The notes beneath the pieces are model-generated. The model did not search any database, was not told the origin of the DNA, and saw only the letters and a list, made by a program, of their open reading frames with translations. From Sphingomonas cavernae (GTDB lineage Bacteria > Pseudomonadota > Alphaproteobacteria > Sphingomonadales > Sphingomonadaceae): a DNA stretch of 64,000 nt. A program made the position numbers and the translations under genes. Shown here in pieces: positions 9,509 through 18,080 of the stretch. The stretch spans positions 1,302,001-1,366,000 of the forward strand of contig NZ_QYUM01000002.1 in NCBI RefSeq assembly GCF_003590775.1, in the 5' to 3' direction. Each line of letters starts with the position of its first letter. The first letter of the stretch is position 1.

Positions 9509-10030
9509 CTAGAACGGAACGTCGTCGTCGAGATCGCTGTCGAAAGCAGCCGGTGCTGCGGGTCGTCCACCGCCGCTGCCCGAAGCGCGGCCGAAATCGT
9601 TGCCGCCACCCGACGAACGGCCATAGTCATTGCCGCCGCCGCTCCAGCCCTCATTGGAGCGACCGCCGCCCGCACCTTCGTCGCGGCCGCCGAGCATGAC
9701 GAGCTCGCCACGGAAACGCTGGAGAACGACCTCGGTCGAATATTTGTCCTGGCCGTTATTGTCCTGCCATTTGCGCGTCTGGAGCTGACCTTCGAGATAG
9801 ACGCTCGAGCCCTTGCGCAGATACTGCTTCGCGACCTTCGCCAGATTCTCGTTGAAGATCACGACGCGGTGCCATTCGGTCCGCTCCTGCTTGTTGCCTT
9901 CGCGGTCGTTCCAGCGCTCCGACGTGGCGATCGAGAGGTTCACGACCTCGCCGCCATTGTTGAGCGAGCGCGCTTCCGGGTCGGCGCCCAGATTGCCGAC
10001 CAAAATCACCTTGTTCACCGAGCCAGCCAC
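9509..10030 (-). CDS. ssb: Single-stranded DNA-binding protein
   Basis: A 173-residue SSB. The N-terminal OB-fold carries '[18 protein letters not shown]', '[15 protein letters not shown]' and '[13 protein letters not shown]'. A Gly-rich linker follows and the protein ends in the acidic tip 'DLDDDVPF' that binds partner repair and replication proteins. The start is taken as GTG at 10030, preceded by AGAAGGG eight bases upstream. The frame is open further upstream, but that extension is not SSB-like and runs into the end of feoB. It lies 13 bp downstream of feoB on the same strand, possibly with its own promoter inside feoB. Confidence 0.93.
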   Translation of the reverse strand: MAGSVNKVILVGNLGADPEARSLNNGGEVVNLSIATSERWNDREGNKQERTEWHRVVIFNENLAKVAKQYLRKGSSVYLEGQLQTRKWQDNNGQDKYSTEVVLQRFRGELVMLGGRDEGAGGGRSNEGWSGGGNDYGRSSGGGNDFGRASGSGGGRPAAPAAFDSDLDDDVPF

Positions 10031-10043
10031 GCCCTTATCCCTT

Positions 10044-11897
10044 CTAAAGTCCCAATGCCGTCGCGCCCCAGAAGGTGGCGCCTGCTGCGACATAAGCGAG
10101 TCCGAAGAGATATGCCAAGGCGAATGATGGCCACTTCCAGCCATTGGTCTCGCGCCGCATGACCGCGATCGTCGAAAGGCATTGTGGCGCAAAGACGAAC
10201 CACATCAGGAAGGCGAGCGCGGTGGGCAGCGACCAGCGGCCCTGAAGCTGCGTGCCCAGCGAGCGCGCGGTCTCGTCCTCGTCATCACTTTCGATCGAAT
10301 AGACCGTGGCGAGCGCTGAAACCGCGACCTCGCGCGCCGCCATTGCGGGGATGATCGCGAGCGCCATTTCATGGTTGAAGCCGATGGGTTTGACCACGAC
10401 CTCGAGCCCCGAGGCGATACGGCCGGCGATTGACTGTTCGACCTGGTTCTGGCCCGCGGGCGCCTGCGGGAAGGAGAGCAGCGCCCAGAGCACGACGGTT
10501 ACCATCATGATGATCGTGCCCGCGCGGCGCAGGAAGATCCAGGCGCGCTGCCACAGTCCGATCGCGATGTCGCTCAATCGCGGCATCTGATATTTTGGCA
10601 GCTCCATCATGAAACCGCTCGTGCCGCCGCGCGCGATGGTGCTGCGCAGCACGAAGGCGACGAGCATCGCGCCGAGAATCCCGACAAGATAGAGGCCGAA
10701 CCAGACGGCGCCCTGCAGTCCGACGCCATAGCCAAGGTCGCGCGCGGGGATGAAAGCGCCGATAATCACGCCGTAGACCGGAAGACGCGCTGAACAGGTC
10801 ATCAGCGGCGCGATCAGGATCGTGGTCAGTCGCTGCTTGGGATCGTCGATCGTGCGGGTCGCCATGATGCCGGGGATCGCGCAGGCAAAGGAGCTCAGGA
10901 GCGGAATGAAAGCGCGGCCATTGAGCCCCACGCGCGCCATCAGCCGGTCCATCAGAAAGGCGGCGCGCGCCATATATCCGGAGGCTTCGAGCAGCAGGAT
11001 GAAGAAGAAGAGGATGAGGATCTGCGGCAGGAAGACGACGACCGAACCGACGCCGGCGATCACGCCGTCGACGAGGAACGATCGGAAGACGCCGTCGGGC
11101 AGCACATCGGCAATGACCGACTGAAGCGCCGCGAAACCGCCTTCGATCCAGCCGATGGGCGCCTCCGACCAGGCAAACACCGCCTGGAACATGACGAAGA
11201 ACAGCGCGAGCAGGATGAGCAGGCCGCCGACGGGGTGCAGCAGCACCGAATCGAGCAGGTGCGTCACCTGCCGGACCGGGGTTTCGGAAACCGTCGCCGC
11301 GACCGAGATCGCGCGCGCGCGGCGCTGGAGATGCGTGATGTCCTCGGGCGAGGGTGCCGCGACGTGCGGCGCCGCGCTGCCGTCGCCGACAAGCGTCTCG
11401 AGCGCGGCCTTGAGTTCGTCGAGCCCGCGGCGACGCACCGCGACGGTCGGGACGACGGGCACGCCGAGTTCGCGCGCGAGCACGTTCGCATCCAGTTTCA
11501 GCCCGTCGCGCTCGGCAAGATCGACCATGTTGAGCGCGACCACCACCGGCAGGTCGAGCGCGATAAGCTGGAGCGTGAAGCGCAGATGATTGTCGAGATT
11601 GCCCGCGTCAACGACGACGATAAGCGCCGATGGCCGCTTCTCGCCCGTCTGATGGCCCAGCACGACATCGCGTGTCACCGCCTCGTCGGGGCTGCCGGGA
11701 TCGAGGCTATAGGCGCCGGGCAGGTCGACCAGCTCGACGGGGCGGCCATCGGACAGCGCCATGCGCCCCGACTTGCGTTCGACGGTGACGCCGGGATAGT
11801 TGCCGACCTTCTGCCGGGCGCCGGTGAGCGCGTTGAAAAGGGCGCTTTTGCCGGCATTGGGATTGCCGACCAGCGCGATCATCGGTGCAGGGGTCAT
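10044..11897 (-). CDS. feoB: Ferrous iron transporter FeoB
   Basis: A 617-residue inner-membrane Fe(II) permease. The N-terminal GTPase domain begins almost at the start codon: G1 'GNPNAGKS', then 'GNYPGVTVE' and G3 'DLPGAYSL', with 'ALNMVD' as G4. The rest is the membrane domain with two Gate-type segments ('[18 protein letters not shown]', '[17 protein letters not shown]'). It is shorter than E. coli FeoB, which is common in alphaproteobacteria. The ATG at 11897 overlaps the feoA stop (ATGA); the upstream extension of the frame is only the shadow of feoA. It forms an operon with feoA, probably iron-repressed through the Fur-like site upstream. Confidence 0.95.
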   Translation of the reverse strand: MTPAPMIALVGNPNAGKSALFNALTGARQKVGNYPGVTVERKSGRMALSDGRPVELVDLPGAYSLDPGSPDEAVTRDVVLGHQTGEKRPSALIVVVDAGNLDNHLRFTLQLIALDLPVVVALNMVDLAERDGLKLDANVLARELGVPVVPTVAVRRRGLDELKAALETLVGDGSAAPHVAAPSPEDITHLQRRARAISVAATVSETPVRQVTHLLDSVLLHPVGGLLILLALFFVMFQAVFAWSEAPIGWIEGGFAALQSVIADVLPDGVFRSFLVDGVIAGVGSVVVFLPQILILFFFILLLEASGYMARAAFLMDRLMARVGLNGRAFIPLLSSFACAIPGIMATRTIDDPKQRLTTILIAPLMTCSARLPVYGVIIGAFIPARDLGYGVGLQGAVWFGLYLVGILGAMLVAFVLRSTIARGGTSGFMMELPKYQMPRLSDIAIGLWQRAWIFLRRAGTIIMMVTVVLWALLSFPQAPAGQNQVEQSIAGRIASGLEVVVKPIGFNHEMALAIIPAMAAREVAVSALATVYSIESDDEDETARSLGTQLQGRWSLPTALAFLMWFVFAPQCLSTIAVMRRETNGWKWPSFALAYLFGLAYVAAGATFWGATALGL

Positions 11898-12169
11898 GAT
11901 GCTATGGCCGAAATCGTGACCAGGATCGCCGCGGCATGGCTGCGGCGCAGCGCGACCGTCATCCGCCCAACCTTGCATGCGATCGGGCCGGTGCGAAAGA
12001 GCCCGCTATGATGCCGGACCTCGACCGCCACGCCTTCGCCAAAGCCGAGCTCGCGAAGCCGGCGCGCCTCGTTGGGCGCGAGCATGTTCCAGTCGATTTC
12101 CGCGATCTGCGCCGTCTGGCGCAGGGGCAATTGATCAAGCCGCACCGTGTTTCCGTTGATTCTATCCAT
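11894..12169 (-). CDS. feoA: Ferrous iron transport protein A
   Basis: A 91-residue cytoplasmic SH3-like protein that assists FeoB. Recognisable pieces are 'RLDQLPLRQTAQIAEIDW', 'EARRLRELGFGEGVAVEV' and the final 'GRMTVALRRSHAAAILV'. ATG 12169 was chosen because the family begins at this point and the open frame upstream covers the regulatory gap. The stop overlaps the feoB start by four bases. The usual third gene feoC is not seen. Confidence 0.92.
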   Translation of the reverse strand: MDRINGNTVRLDQLPLRQTAQIAEIDWNMLAPNEARRLRELGFGEGVAVEVRHHSGLFRTGPIACKVGRMTVALRRSHAAAILVTISAIAS

Positions 12170-12177
12170 ATTTCTGC

Positions 12178-12194
12178 GACTGATTATCAATAAC
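12178..12194 (-). promoter_or_regulatory. Fur-like box upstream of feoA
   Basis: On the minus strand the sequence GTTATTGATAATCAGTC lies 8 bp before the feoA start. Its core TTATTGATAATCA resembles the Fur consensus GATAATGATAATCATTATC. The position between COQ9 and feoA fits iron control of the feo operon. Match judged by eye only. Confidence 0.55.
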
Positions 12195-12218
12195 GCCGGG
12201 GAATAGCCAGCACTGGTT

Positions 12219-12893
12219 TCATAGCGCGGGATAGCGCAGGCGTCCGATGAAGCGCGAGAGGCTGGGCATGCGCTCGCGCCGCGCAAGGAACTGCGCCTTG
12301 GTCTTTTCGAAGCGCATCACGCCGTCGATACGCCGCGAGAGGAAACCGCGCGTTTCGGCGAGGCCCGCGCTCTCGTCGTTGAGGAACACCATCAGCGTCG
12401 CGCCATAGACGCCCGAGAGGATCGCGCGCTTGCTGTAATGATTGTAATCGGTCGCGGTGTCGCCCGCGAGACGCCACATATGATCCGCCGCGCGCCAGCC
12501 GAGCCTGAGCGCGGTCGCGGCATTCTGGGGCATGGCGAGGATCGCGAGCGCACGGCGCAGCGCCTCGCGGTGCGGGGTCGCGGCGTCGATGCGCGCGAGC
12601 ACCAGCGCGGTGATCTTTTCGCGGACCTTCATCGCTCCGAGCTTCTCGGGGGGGAGCGCCATCTCCATCGCGCGATCGATCGCCGCAAACCACGCGTCGA
12701 TCATCTCGACCCCGCCACCGGGAAAGGCGAGCCGCGCTATATCGGCATCGACGCCAAGCTCCCCGGCGGCACGCGCAAGCGCGACCGCGTTCCAGCCGTC
12801 GAAGCTGGCATGCGCGGCAACGCGCGGCGCTAGCGCGGCCCGGATCTCATCGAGCGTCGGATCGGCGGGCAGGGCGGGCGGCTGGGCGGACAT
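12219..12893 (-). CDS. COQ9 family protein, ubiquinone biosynthesis
   Basis: A 224-residue soluble protein of the COQ9 family, a TetR-fold lipid-binding factor that assists ubiquinone hydroxylation. Typical stretches are 'FDGWNAVALARAAGELG', 'ARLAFPGGGVEMIDAW', 'AADHMWRLAGDTATDYNH' and 'YSKRAILSGVYGATL'. ATG 12893 is preceded by GGAG; ATG 12914 is an alternative. Alphaproteobacteria carry COQ9 like mitochondria do. It lies upstream of feoA on the same strand, separated by a 49-bp gap that contains the Fur-like box, so read-through into feo is possible. Confidence 0.88.
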   Translation of the reverse strand: MSAQPPALPADPTLDEIRAALAPRVAAHASFDGWNAVALARAAGELGVDADIARLAFPGGGVEMIDAWFAAIDRAMEMALPPEKLGAMKVREKITALVLARIDAATPHREALRRALAILAMPQNAATALRLGWRAADHMWRLAGDTATDYNHYSKRAILSGVYGATLMVFLNDESAGLAETRGFLSRRIDGVMRFEKTKAQFLARRERMPSLSRFIGRLRYPAL

Positions 12894-13024
12894 GTGCGGC
12901 GCGTCTCCAATCATCGGCCGATCTATGCGCGCTCGACGCCCATGCCGCAAGGCCGTGACACCCCTTGCGGCGCATGATAGGCGTTCGGAAAAGCGTTACG
13001 AGCGTGCAACAAGGGAGGGTCAAT

Positions 13025-13588
13025 ATGGCGAAATTTTTCGGAAATCTGAACGCGGTGCTGGGCGTGGGCGTGCTCGCGCTGCTGGCCGTGCTGTTCGGCG
13101 TGCAGGGCATGTACGACAACAATGCCTTTTTCCGCTTCCTCCATGTGATTTCGGGGGTCATGTGGATCGGGCATCTCTATTATTTCAACTTCACCCAGAT
13201 CCCGACCATGCCCAAGGTGCCCGCAGAGCTGAAGCCGGGCGTGTCGAAATATATCGCGCCCGCAGCCTTGTTCTGGTTCCGCTGGGGTGCGGTGGCGACG
13301 GTCGTGACGGGGATCATCGTCATGATCCAGGCGGGCTATGCGCACCAGGCCTTCACGCTGCAATCGCCCTTCCGCACGATCGGCATCGGCATGTGGCTGG
13401 CGCTGATCATGGCCTTCAACGTATGGGTTATCATCTGGCCCAATCAGAAGAAGGCGCTTGGACTGGTCGAGGCCGATGACGCGACCAAGGCGAAGGCAGC
13501 GACGACCGCGATGATGTTCTCGCGGACCAACACGCTGCTCTCGATCCCGATGCTTTACTGCATGATCACCGCAGAATCGGGCTTCTAA
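13025..13588 (+). CDS. PuuD-like urate hydroxylase membrane domain protein
   Basis: A 187-residue inner-membrane protein with about four hydrophobic segments. 'FFRFLHVISGVMWIGHLYYFNF' with its His residues and 'FNVWVIIWPNQKKALG' resemble the N-terminal membrane domain of PuuD, the cytochrome-c urate hydroxylase. The C-terminal cytochrome c domain of full PuuD is absent, and no purine-degradation genes are nearby, so a urate role is doubtful. The start ATG 13025 has a strong GGGAGG ribosome binding site. The gene is divergent from COQ9. Confidence 0.65.
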   Translation: MAKFFGNLNAVLGVGVLALLAVLFGVQGMYDNNAFFRFLHVISGVMWIGHLYYFNFTQIPTMPKVPAELKPGVSKYIAPAALFWFRWGAVATVVTGIIVMIQAGYAHQAFTLQSPFRTIGIGMWLALIMAFNVWVIIWPNQKKALGLVEADDATKAKAATTAMMFSRTNTLLSIPMLYCMITAESGF

Positions 13589-13597
13589 TCGCTATCG

Positions 13598-14509
13598 TCA
13601 GGCGGCGCGCTTGTCGGGCCGCCTGACCAGCACCAGCGCGATCGCAACCGCGATCGCCCCCATCAGATCGAGCGTCCCAAGCCGCTCGCCATAGGCGAGC
13701 CAGCCGATCGTTGCGGTGATGACGGGCTGGATCAGCAGCGCAAGGCCGATGATGAGCGGCGAGAGATGGCCGAGCGCATAGATCACGAGTCCCTGACCGA
13801 TCACCTGACTGACGATCGCGAGCCCGATCAGCGGGCTCCAGTCGTGCGGCCAGATCGCCTCGCCGAAAAGCACCGCGAAAAGCAGCAAGGGCGCGATACC
13901 CCCGATCGTTGAAAATGTCAGCGCCGTCACCGGCCCCATGACCATCCGCGCGCGCGTCATCGCGATGAAGTAGAAGGTATAGAGCACGCCCGCAAAAAGG
14001 CAGAGCAGATCGCCGATCAGATTCCGGGACGACAGTTCATAGGATCGCCCCATCAGCAGTGCCGCGCCGAAGGCGGCGAGAAACAGGGCCACGGCCTGCG
14101 AGCGATTGGGCCAGGCGCGCGCGACGAGGAATCCGTAGATCGGGAACATCAGGCTGGTCGAGTTGCCGAACAGCGTCGCATTGGCGAGCTTGGTCTGAAG
14201 AATGCCGAAGTGCCAGCTTGCCAGATCGCCTGCGAAGAACAGCCCCGAAAGCGCCATCGTGCCCCAGAGCGCCAGCCCCATGCGCGGCACGCGTTCGTCG
14301 AGCATACGCATCGCGACAAGCAGAAAGGGCACCGCGAGCGTCAGCCGCCAGAAGGCCGAAGCGGTAGGCCCGACATCGGCGAGGCGGACGAACCACGGCC
14401 CGAAGGCCAGACAGATGTTGGAAAGCATCAGCGCAGCAAAGGCGCGACGCGGCGCCCCAACTTGTTTTGCAACGGTGGAAGAAAAACTTTTGGGCGTCGA
14501 CTCGTGCAT
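13598..14509 (-). CDS. EamA/DMT family transporter
   Basis: A 303-residue inner-membrane protein with about ten hydrophobic segments in two EamA halves ('LSNICLAFGPWFVRLADVGP' opens the first; 'LIIGLALLIQPVITATIGWL' lies in the second). It is a metabolite exporter or carboxylate/amine transporter of unknown substrate. ATG 14509 is the natural start; the open frame runs 12 codons further upstream into the end of an insertion sequence. That IS lies 11 bp before this start codon, so it has displaced the original promoter and possibly the ribosome binding site. Confidence 0.85.
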   Translation of the reverse strand: MHESTPKSFSSTVAKQVGAPRRAFAALMLSNICLAFGPWFVRLADVGPTASAFWRLTLAVPFLLVAMRMLDERVPRMGLALWGTMALSGLFFAGDLASWHFGILQTKLANATLFGNSTSLMFPIYGFLVARAWPNRSQAVALFLAAFGAALLMGRSYELSSRNLIGDLLCLFAGVLYTFYFIAMTRARMVMGPVTALTFSTIGGIAPLLLFAVLFGEAIWPHDWSPLIGLAIVSQVIGQGLVIYALGHLSPLIIGLALLIQPVITATIGWLAYGERLGTLDLMGAIAVAIALVLVRRPDKRAA

Positions 14510-14517
14510 AGCCCGCC

Positions 14518-14970
14518 TTAGGCGGCGTGGACGAATTTGATCCAAAGCCGGATGGCAGCGAGATGGACCATGCCGAGGAAACTTGAGGGCGTTTGATCGT
14601 AGCGGGTGGCGACGGCACGATTGATTTTCAGCTTGCCGAACATTCGCTCAATGCCGTTTCGCTGCCTGTAGAGCTGCCGATCGTGCTCGATCCTTTCTCG
14701 GCGATTGGAGCGCGCCGGGATGACAGCCTGTATGCTGCGGCTCGCGAGATCGGCGCGAATGGCGTTGGTGTCGTAGCCTTTGTCGGCCAGCAGAGCCGCC
14801 GGAGCGCGGTCCGGCAGGCGGATCAGCGTGTCATAGGCCGTGCAGTCGGCGGCTTCACCACCAGTCAGGTGGAAGGCGACGGGGCGTCCTCGGGCATCAG
14901 CCAGACAGTGAAGCTTACTGGTGAACCCGCCCCGCGAGCGGCCAAGAGCGCGTCGACAAGTCCCCCTTTT
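14518..14970 (-). CDS. IS5/IS427 transposase, second frame (OrfB)
   Basis: The -1 frame after the A4G5 run carries the catalytic C-terminal half: 'RSRGGFTSKLHCLADARG', 'LLADKGYDTNAIR' with the second Asp, and 'YRQRNGIERMFGKLK' with the catalytic Glu of the DDE triad. The last codon from the element is the end of the inverted repeat. The TAA stop lies outside the IS and includes the duplicated TA. The start given is the putative frameshift point; the product is expected as an OrfA-OrfB fusion. Confidence 0.82.
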   Translation of the reverse strand, partial: KRGTCRRALGRSRGGFTSKLHCLADARGRPVAFHLTGGEAADCTAYDTLIRLPDRAPAALLADKGYDTNAIRADLASRSIQAVIPARSNRRERIEHDRQLYRQRNGIERMFGKLKINRAVATRYDQTPSSFLGMVHLAAIRLWIKFVHAA

Positions 14971-15367
14971 CCGCCCGCTGCCGAGACATGGGCGCGAAGG
15001 GTGGTGCTGTCGATGCTGTAGTGTCCGGTGTCGGCCATGATCTCGGCAAGCGTCACCGACACGGCCTCCCAGACCCCGGCCTCGCTCCAACGACGGAACC
15101 GCCGGTAGATCGTGTTCCAATTGCCGTATTTTGGCGGGACATCGCGCCAAGCAGTCCCACAGCGCAGCCGCCAGAGTATGCCGTTGACTATCGAGAGATT
15201 CTGCTCAGGCCTGCGGCCGCGCCCTCGGTTCTCTGGCTCGATCGGCAGCAGACCCTTCAGAACGCGCCATTCTGCTTCGCTCAGATCGCCCCGGCTCAAA
15301 CCTGCCTCCAAAAGGCAGCCTTGAATCAACCCACACCGTCCACGTCAACCAATTCGTCCACGCCGCC
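14521..15367 (-). mobile_element. IS5-family (IS427-type) insertion sequence, 847 bp
   Basis: The element is bounded by perfect 17-bp inverted repeats: GGCGGCGTGGACGAATT at 14521-14537 and its complement at 15351-15367. The bases TA flank both ends, fitting the 2-bp TA target duplication of this group. It encodes a DDE transposase in two overlapping frames (separate entries), the usual arrangement for IS427-type elements. It sits in the short gap between the divergent DMT transporter and Old Yellow Enzyme genes. Both ends are intact, so the copy may still be active. Confidence 0.9.
14865..15329 (-). CDS. IS5/IS427 transposase, first frame (OrfA)
   Basis: A 154-codon frame. It starts MIQGCLLEAGLSRGDLS and contains 'EWRVLKGLLPIEP', 'GILWRLRCGTAWRDVPP' and 'NTIYRRFRRWSEAGVW', the DUF4096-type N-terminal region of IS5-group transposases, then 'IDSTTLRAHVSAAGG' with the first catalytic Asp. 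Past about 14970 the frame no longer matches transposase, and the homology continues in the -1 frame. A run A4G5 on the minus strand (14962-14970) lies at the changeover and is a plausible slippage site. Confidence 0.85.
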   Translation of the reverse strand: MIQGCLLEAGLSRGDLSEAEWRVLKGLLPIEPENRGRGRRPEQNLSIVNGILWRLRCGTAWRDVPPKYGNWNTIYRRFRRWSEAGVWEAVSVTLAEIMADTGHYSIDSTTLRAHVSAAGGKGGLVDALLAARGAGSPVSFTVWLMPEDAPSPST

Positions 15368-15415
15368 TAGCGTCCTATCTCCGTCCAGTCGCGTTTCAAA
15401 GAAGGACTGAATTTC

Positions 15416-16513
15416 ATGCCAAGTCTTTTCGATCCCATAAATCTCGGCGCGGTCGCCGCGCCCAACCGCATCCTCATGGCGCCGCTGACGCGCGCCCGTG
15501 CGACGCGCGCGCACGTGCCGACCGAGATCATGAAGACCTATTATGCGCAGCGCGCGAGCGCCGGGCTCATCATCTCGGAAGCGACCGGGATCAGCCAGCA
15601 AGGCCTTGGCTGGCCTTATGCGCCGGGACTGTGGAATGCCGAGCAGACCGAAGGCTGGAAGCCCGTGACCGAAGCGGTGCATCAGGCGGGCGGACATATC
15701 TTCGCCCAGCTCTGGCATATGGGGCGCGTCGTCCATTCGAGCTTCAACAATGGCGCGGTCGGCGTCTCGGCTTCGGCGACCACGGCACCGGGCAATGCGC
15801 ACACCTATGACGGGCGCCAGCCTTATGAGCAGGCCCGTCCGCTCGCGCTTGCCGAGATTCCGGAGATCGTCGCCGACTATGTCCGCGCCGCACGCAACGC
15901 GCGCGCAGCGGGCTTTGACGGCGTCCAGATCCACGCGGCGAACGGCTATCTGATCGACCAGTTCCTGCGCGACAACAGCAACCACCGCGACGATGAATAT
16001 GGCGGCGCACCTGAAAACCGCATCCGCCTTCTGCGCGAGGTTACCGAGGCCGTCGCGGGCGAAATCGGCGCCGGCCGCACGGCAATCCGGCTCTCACCCA
16101 ATGGCGACACGCAGGGCGTTCAGGACAGCGATCCGGAAAGCGTCTTTGTGCCCGCCGCAAAGCTGCTGAGCGATATCGGCATCGCCTTTCTCGAACTGCG
16201 CGAGCCCGGCCCCGAAGGCACTTTCGGGCGTACTGATCAGCCCAGGGTCTCGCCCGCCATCCGGCCGGTGTTCAAAGGTCCGCTGGTGCTCAATTCGGAC
16301 TTCGGGCTCGCCGGGGCGCAGGCGGCGCTGGACGCGAACCTCGCCGATGCGATCTCGTTCGGGCGCACCTTCATCGCCAATCCCGACCTGCCGCTGAGGC
16401 TTGCCGAGAAACTGCCGCTTAACAGCGACGAGATGACGACCTGGTACAGCCAGGGAGCCGAGGGCTATATCGACTACCCCTTTGCGCGCGCCGGCGCCCA
16501 GGCTTCAGCCTAA
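15416..16513 (+). CDS. Old Yellow Enzyme family alkene reductase
   Basis: A 365-residue FMN-dependent NAD(P)H oxidoreductase of the NemA/OYE class, with a TIM-barrel fold. It begins 'LFDPINLGAVAAPNRILM' and 'APLTRARA'; 'HIFAQLWHMGRVVH' and 'FDGVQIHAANGYLIDQF' with 'SNHRDDEYGGAPENR' are FMN and substrate-binding stretches, and 'ISFGRTFIANPDLPLR' is the phosphate-binding end. Substrates are activated alkenes or nitro compounds. AAGGA precedes the ATG. The upstream neighbour is an IS, and the last 9 bp overlap the convergent ATP12-like gene. Confidence 0.92.
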   Translation: MPSLFDPINLGAVAAPNRILMAPLTRARATRAHVPTEIMKTYYAQRASAGLIISEATGISQQGLGWPYAPGLWNAEQTEGWKPVTEAVHQAGGHIFAQLWHMGRVVHSSFNNGAVGVSASATTAPGNAHTYDGRQPYEQARPLALAEIPEIVADYVRAARNARAAGFDGVQIHAANGYLIDQFLRDNSNHRDDEYGGAPENRIRLLREVTEAVAGEIGAGRTAIRLSPNGDTQGVQDSDPESVFVPAAKLLSDIGIAFLELREPGPEGTFGRTDQPRVSPAIRPVFKGPLVLNSDFGLAGAQAALDANLADAISFGRTFIANPDLPLRLAEKLPLNSDEMTTWYSQGAEGYIDYPFARAGAQASA

Positions 16514-17197
16514 CAGAGCGAGGAAGCGCGCCGCGGCCATGAATTCGGCCCGGCGCGCTTCCTGCGCCTGAAGCGCGAGCGCGTCCTCGCCCCATTGTTC
16601 GGCCTGCCAGCGTTCATCGACGGTGACAGCCTGCCAGACCGCATCGGCGCTCACCGCGCCTTCGGCGAGCGCGAGCGCGGCGACCAGTGATCCGGTGATC
16701 GTCACCAGCGGCGACAAGCCTGCCAGATGAAAGGCGCTGCGCGCCCGGGTGGCGGCAGCGAGCCGTTCGAGCGTTGCCGCGGGCTGGGGCGTGTGGATGA
16801 TCCCCGTCGCGACGGCAAAGACAATGTCGTACCGGTTGGCCGCCCAGTCGAGGAGCGGATCCCACGCATCAGTCTGGCGCGCCACGAGCGGCGCGGGGCC
16901 TTCGGCGCGGTAACAGAGCAGGTCGCTCTCGCCATAGATCGACAGCCCTGCCGCAAAGCCGGAAGCATCGGGGGCGATCCGGTCGATCGCGGCATTGGAC
17001 AAACCCGTGAACCGCATTACGCGCGGGTCGATATCGTCGCCCTGTTCCATCCATTCGCACGTAATCGCGTCGGCGAGCGCGCGCGTCGGCACCGTCAGAG
17101 CGGCGCGACCCGGCGTCCGCACCGGACGACCGTCGAGCACGATGCCGAACCCGCCCTCCGCATCAATCACCGATGCCTGTTTGTAGAACCGCTTCAT
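16505..17197 (-). CDS. ATP12 family chaperone protein
   Basis: A 230-residue member of the ATP12 family, known in mitochondria as an assembly factor for the F1-ATPase alpha subunit. Key stretches: 'MKRFYKQASV', 'GFGIVLDGRPVRTPGRAAL', 'ADAITCEWMEQGDDIDPRVM', 'ESDLLCYRAEGP' and 'WDPLLDWAANRYD'. ATG 17197 was chosen because the family begins here; the frame is open far upstream without homology. It is the last gene of a six-gene operon with four-base or one-base overlaps. It overlaps the convergent OYE gene by 9 bp. Confidence 0.88.
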   Translation of the reverse strand: MKRFYKQASVIDAEGGFGIVLDGRPVRTPGRAALTVPTRALADAITCEWMEQGDDIDPRVMRFTGLSNAAIDRIAPDASGFAAGLSIYGESDLLCYRAEGPAPLVARQTDAWDPLLDWAANRYDIVFAVATGIIHTPQPAATLERLAAATRARSAFHLAGLSPLVTITGSLVAALALAEGAVSADAVWQAVTVDERWQAEQWGEDALALQAQEARRAEFMAAARFLALLG

Positions 17198-17421
17198 TGC
17201 GCAGGGGGCGTCCGCCAGCGGCGCGCCAGCGCGCGCGGGACAAGCACGATATCGACCAGCCCGACCACGACCAGCACATAGCCGATTAAAGGTGGAATGT
17301 TCTCGAACCGGCCCGCGGTGACGACGATGCCGAAAAAGACCATCAGCGCGCCGGCAATCCGGGCGAAGGTCATGATGAAGTAGCGCGTGCGCGCCAGCGC
17401 CTCGGCCTGGTCGGATGTCAT
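17194..17421 (-). CDS. Small two-helix membrane protein
   Basis: A 75-residue protein with two hydrophobic segments, 'FARIAGALMVFFGIVV' and 'LIGYVLVVVGLVDIVLV', and a basic C-terminus 'RALARRWR'. No family name can be given. Both ends overlap the neighbours by four bases (ATGA), so it is translated within the operon between the HAD phosphatase and the ATP12-like gene. Its position suggests an inner-membrane function linked to one of them, but this is inference. Confidence 0.75.
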   Translation of the reverse strand: MTSDQAEALARTRYFIMTFARIAGALMVFFGIVVTAGRFENIPPLIGYVLVVVGLVDIVLVPRALARRWRTPPAQ

Positions 17422-18080
17422 GCGAACTCCTTGAGATGCATCGGGATCGCCGCGGGCTCATGCGCGATCCGGTGCGCACCCGCGACGCTCAGCTCTTCGG
17501 GTGCGTGATAACCCCAGGCGACCCCCAATGCATGCGCCTCGGCCGCGCGGCCCATGAGCATGTCGAAGCTCGTGTCGCCGATCATCACCGTCGTCTCGGG
17601 CGAGGCGCCGGCTTCGGCGATTGCCGCCTCGATCATCGCGGGATGGGGTTTGGAGGGGTGGCGATCGGCGGTCTGGAGCGTCACGAAGCGATGCTTCAAT
17701 CCGTGATGCTCGAGGCAGAGCGCGAGGCCGCGATCGGACTTGCCCGTGGCGACGCCAAGCAACCAGCCGTCAGCATCGAGCGCCTCGATCGCCTCGGCTA
17801 TGCCCTCGAACAACGGCTCGTCCACGAGACCCTTGCCCCTGAGCGCGTGGAAGGCGCGCTTGTAATCGTCGGCCAGCGCATGATGGAGCGCGGCATCGGC
17901 ATCGGGCAGCAGTTCAGCAAGCGCCTGAGGCAGGCTCAACCCGACGATGCGGCGGATCGCGGCGCGATCGGGGGGGATAAGCCGCGCCTGGTCGAAGCAA
18001 TGTTCCATCGCCACGCAGATATTGGCCTGGCTGTCGACGAGCGTGCCGTCACAATCGAAGAGCGCGAGGCGGTTGATCAC
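17418..18080 (-). CDS. HAD-superfamily phosphatase (phosphoglycolate phosphatase-like)
   Basis: A 220-residue HAD subfamily IA hydrolase. Motif I is 'ALFDCDGTLVDS' with nucleophile Asp9 and Asp11; motif II lies in 'LLGVATGKSDRGL', motif III Lys in 'PSKPHPAMIEAA', and motif IV is 'VMIGDTSFDM'. The cap follows motif I. It resembles Gph/PpaX-like phosphatases. In alphaproteobacteria such a HAD gene is often placed between RluA and ATP12-like genes, as here. The substrate cannot be set from sequence. Confidence 0.87.
   Translation of the reverse strand: MINRLALFDCDGTLVDSQANICVAMEHCFDQARLIPPDRAAIRRIVGLSLPQALAELLPDADAALHHALADDYKRAFHALRGKGLVDEPLFEGIAEAIEALDADGWLLGVATGKSDRGLALCLEHHGLKHRFVTLQTADRHPSKPHPAMIEAAIAEAGASPETTVMIGDTSFDMLMGRAAEAHALGVAWGYHAPEELSVAGAHRIAHEPAAIPMHLKEFA

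Noticed and set aside
10031-10192. N-terminal extension of ssb in the open frame
   Set aside because: It overlaps feoB, is not SSB-like, and a GTG with AGAAGGG at 10030 gives a normal SSB N-terminus.
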